This document shows positions 62,008 through 64,000 of a DNA stretch of 64,000 bases, in pieces. Location of the stretch: contig NZ_JACONV010000002.1 in NCBI RefSeq assembly GCF_014358015.1, forward strand, positions 434,001 through 498,000, given 5' to 3'. The position numbers and the translations under genes were made by a program. The number at the start of each line of letters is the position of its first letter. The stretch's first letter is position 1. Origin of the DNA: Pseudomonas triticifolii. GTDB taxonomy: Bacteria; Pseudomonadota; Gammaproteobacteria; Pseudomonadales; Pseudomonadaceae. The notes under the pieces were generated by a model. It saw nothing but the letters and a program-made list of their open reading frames with translations, had not been told where the DNA came from and ran no database searches.

Positions 62008-63498
62008 TCAGTGGCCGACCTGACTGCCGACGTGCTCACGCGCAAGCGGCACATCATCGCCCGCCGACAACCCGCCACCCAGCGCCACCACCAGCCCGGC
62101 ATACGCGGTCAGCCGCGCCGCCTCGACCTGCTGCTGAACCTGCTGCTGACGAAACAGCAGGGTCTGGGCGTTGAGCACGCTCAGGTAATCGGTCAGCCCG
62201 CGCTGGTAGGCGATCAGGGCAATGTCATAAGTCTTGCGTGCCGACGCCACGGAATCGGCGGCGTACACCTGCTGCTTGTCGAGTGAGGCACGACGAATCA
62301 ACTGGTCGGAGACGCTCTTGAGCGCCATGACCAGCGTCTGGTTGTAATGCGCAACCGCCAGGTCATAACCGGCCGAAGCGCGCCCCAGTTCAGCGCGCAA
62401 GCGCCCGCCATCGAACATCGGCAAGGTAAGCGCAGGGCCTGCCGTGTAGCTGAGTTTGCTGCCCGTCAGAAACGCCAGCATGCCGCCACCCGTGGCCATG
62501 TAACCGAGGCTGGCAACCAGATCGACGTTGGGATAGAAATTGGCGTGTGCCACATCGATGCCTTGCGCCTGAGCGGCCACACGCCACTGACTGGCGACCA
62601 CGTCGGGCCGCTGGCCGAGCAGTTGCGCAGGCAATGCCGAAGGCAGTTTCAGTTCGCTGTTCAGCACCAGACGGGGACGTTGCAAGGTCGAGCCCTCGCC
62701 AGGCCCCTTGCCTGCCAGCGCCGCCAGCTGGTTACGCCCCAAGGCGATGGCTTCTTCAAGCTCATCGATCTGTCGATGGATCTCCGGCAACGTGGCCTGG
62801 GCCTGGCTGACCTCGAAGTGCGTGCCCAGGCCGCCCTTGAGCCGACGCTGCGCCAGGTCCAGCATCTGCTGTTGCTGGGCCAGCGAGGCCTTGGCAATCT
62901 CGAGACGAGCGAAGTTCAGGGAGAACTGGATGTAGGCGCGAACGATATTTTCCTGCAGCTCAAGCTGCGCCTGTCGCTGTTCGGCAGCGCTCATGTGCCC
63001 CAGGTCAAGGGCCTGTTCACTGGCGCTGCGCTCGCGGCCCCACAGGTCCAGCGCGTAACGCATGCCCAGCGACGCATTGTTGTCCCAGGTGTGACGATCG
63101 GCGAGCGCGCCGGGGCCGTAAAACTGATCGCTCGGCCAGTCGTGACGCGCCAGACTTGCCGTGCCTTGCACCTGCACCGATTCGGCGGACTCAGCCATCC
63201 CCGCCATCGCTTTGGCCTCCCGCACGCGCGCTGCTGCCATGGCGAGGCTCGGACTGCCCAGAACGGCCAGCTCGATCCAGCGGTCCAGTTGCGGATCGTT
63301 GTAGACACGCCACCAGTGTGCTGTAGGCCAGTGCGCAGCGAGTGCGGCGTTCTGAATGGCGCTGTCGGTGGCCAGGCTGTCAGCAGATAACGCGCTGCCC
63401 TTGGGTTCGATTCCACCGGTTGCAATGCAGCCACTTATAACCAACGATAAAACCAGAAGACCGAGGGGCTTGAACCCTCTGATGATGCGACGCGGCAC
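62008..63498 (-). CDS. NodT-family outer-membrane efflux lipoprotein
   Basis: TolC-like outer-membrane factor of 496 residues. Lipoprotein signal LGLLVLSLVISGC with lipobox ISGC (Cys24), typical of the NodT subfamily. The start is a GTG at 63498. Two OEP repeats: WWRVYNDPQLDRWIELAVLG in the first and TLPMFDGGRLRAELGRASAG in the second. First gene of the four-gene efflux operon and divergent from the LysR gene. It would supply the outer-membrane channel, which E. coli AaeAB borrows from elsewhere. Confidence 0.93.
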   Translation of the reverse strand: MPRRIIRGFKPLGLLVLSLVISGCIATGGIEPKGSALSADSLATDSAIQNAALAAHWPTAHWWRVYNDPQLDRWIELAVLGSPSLAMAAARVREAKAMAGMAESAESVQVQGTASLARHDWPSDQFYGPGALADRHTWDNNASLGMRYALDLWGRERSASEQALDLGHMSAAEQRQAQLELQENIVRAYIQFSLNFARLEIAKASLAQQQQMLDLAQRRLKGGLGTHFEVSQAQATLPEIHRQIDELEEAIALGRNQLAALAGKGPGEGSTLQRPRLVLNSELKLPSALPAQLLGQRPDVVASQWRVAAQAQGIDVAHANFYPNVDLVASLGYMATGGGMLAFLTGSKLSYTAGPALTLPMFDGGRLRAELGRASAGYDLAVAHYNQTLVMALKSVSDQLIRRASLDKQQVYAADSVASARKTYDIALIAYQRGLTDYLSVLNAQTLLFRQQQVQQQVEAARLTAYAGLVVALGGGLSAGDDVPLAREHVGSQVGH

Positions 63499-63682
63499 AG
63501 CTGCGAGTTCCCGACCGGTGATGAAACGCCTTGAATGGCGGCGATTCTAGGGGGCACTCGACACGGCGATAAGCGGGAAGATATGTGAATCTTTATTACC
63601 GAAACGGTGATAATCCGTCGGTATGGCTGACACGCGTCAGTTACTTCATGTCACAATTTGCCATCGACTCAGAGAAACACTC
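63499..63682. promoter_or_regulatory. Divergent promoter region of the efflux operon and its LysR regulator
   Basis: 184 bases between divergent genes, AT-rich near 63580-63620. A LysR-type operator is expected here; I could not single out a convincing T-N11-A site. Confidence 0.5.
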
Positions 63683-64000
63683 ATGGACACCCTGCAAAAC
63701 ATGCGCGCCTTCAGTTGCGTGGCGCAAGCGGGCAGTTTTACTGCGGCAGCAGCCTTGCTCGACACCACAACCGCCAACGTGTCGCGCGCCGTCTCCAACC
63801 TTGAGGCGCACTTGCAGACCCGCCTGCTCAACCGTACCACTCGCCGTATCGCCCTGACCGAAGCAGGCAAGCGCTACCTGCTGCGCTGCGAGCAGATCCT
63901 GATGTCTGTCGAAGAAGCCGAAGCCGAAGCCAGCGACGCCCATGCGCGGCCGGCCGGTCAGCTCAAGATGCATTCGATGCCAGGGGTCGGTCAGCATTAT
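63683..64000 (+). CDS. LysR-family transcriptional regulator (AaeR type), 3' end outside the window (partial)
   Basis: The first 106 codons are visible from the ATG at 63683 and the frame is open at the window edge. The helix-turn-helix domain is clear: DTLQNMRAFSCVAQAGSFTA then TTTANVSRAVSNLEAHLQTR and LLNRTTRRIALTEAGKRYL, as in LysR proteins. The effector-binding domain lies beyond the edge. Divergent from nodT-FUSC-DUF1656-hlyD, so very likely its regulator. Aromatic carboxylate inducers are a guess from AaeR. Confidence 0.9.
   Translation, partial: MDTLQNMRAFSCVAQAGSFTAAAALLDTTTANVSRAVSNLEAHLQTRLLNRTTRRIALTEAGKRYLLRCEQILMSVEEAEAEASDAHARPAGQLKMHSMPGVGQHY

Noticed and set aside
59952..62174. 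Long plus-strand frames opposite the FUSC gene
   Set aside because: Composition is Gln/Arg/His-rich, typical of a reverse-frame shadow; the FUSC gene has proper membrane segments.

Overview
The window is chromosomal DNA from a fluorescent pseudomonad, most likely the Pseudomonas syringae group. The basis is the complete alginate operon in canonical order (algD-8-44-K-E-G-X-L-I-J-F-A), with AlgG catalytic residues at the numbering I recall for the P. syringae enzyme, plus typical Pseudomonas neighbourhoods: lptFG/pepA/holC/valS, aapJQMP, moaCDE and Pseudomonas-type REP repeats. Gene content is mostly housekeeping. I see no insertion sequence, prophage, CRISPR array, tRNA or rRNA.

Layout. 1-1.4 kb: end of a GGDEF/EAL cyclic-di-GMP protein. 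1.4-6.2 kb: gcvH-gcvP-gcvT glycine cleavage operon behind a sigma-54 type promoter with three GcsR-like sites. 6.2-7.4 kb: cold-shock protein and RDD membrane protein. 7.4-9.6 kb: lptF-lptG, divergent from pepA-holC-(hypothetical)-valS (9.9-15.6 kb). 15.8-16.8 kb: rlmF, followed by a structured repeat-like intergenic element with a small minus-strand ORF. 17.2-19.3 kb: an HU-family protein divergent from yejK, plus a glutaredoxin. 19.3-24.9 kb: minus-strand genes for a large alpha/beta hydrolase, a GST, a GIY-YIG protein, an NTF2-like protein and a CynX-type transporter. 25.0-29.2 kb: amino-acid ABC transporter aapJQMP with a sigma-54 type promoter.

29.7-32.0 kb: carboxylesterase and an RhlB-type helicase. 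32.0-33.7 kb: a translationally coupled operon of three lipoproteins (CsgG-like, DUF4810, DUF799) of unknown function. 34.0-35.1 kb: moaC-moaD-moaE. 35.4-39.2 kb: PIN-PhoH protein, a NodB-fold protein with altered active site, and yaaA. 40.0-56.4 kb: the alginate operon, from GDP-mannuronate synthesis (AlgA, AlgD) through polymerisation (Alg8, Alg44 with its c-di-GMP PilZ domain), periplasmic passage, epimerisation, acetylation and lysis (AlgK, G, X, L, I, J, F) to export (AlgE). Its three gaps longer than 90 nt each hold a hairpin, and the algL-algI gap also has a G-rich tract. 56.6-58.4 kb: two hypotheticals and an SDR oxidoreductase. 58.5-58.7 kb: a four-unit REP cluster. 58.8-63.5 kb: an aromatic-acid type efflux operon (NodT, FUSC, DUF1656, HlyD) divergent from a LysR regulator cut by the window end.

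The best candidates for something undescribed are the three-lipoprotein operon, the structured element at 16.8-17.1 kb, the large hydrolase, and the intercistronic RNA structures in the alginate operon. All names rest on reading the sequence and on memory of families; no database search was possible.
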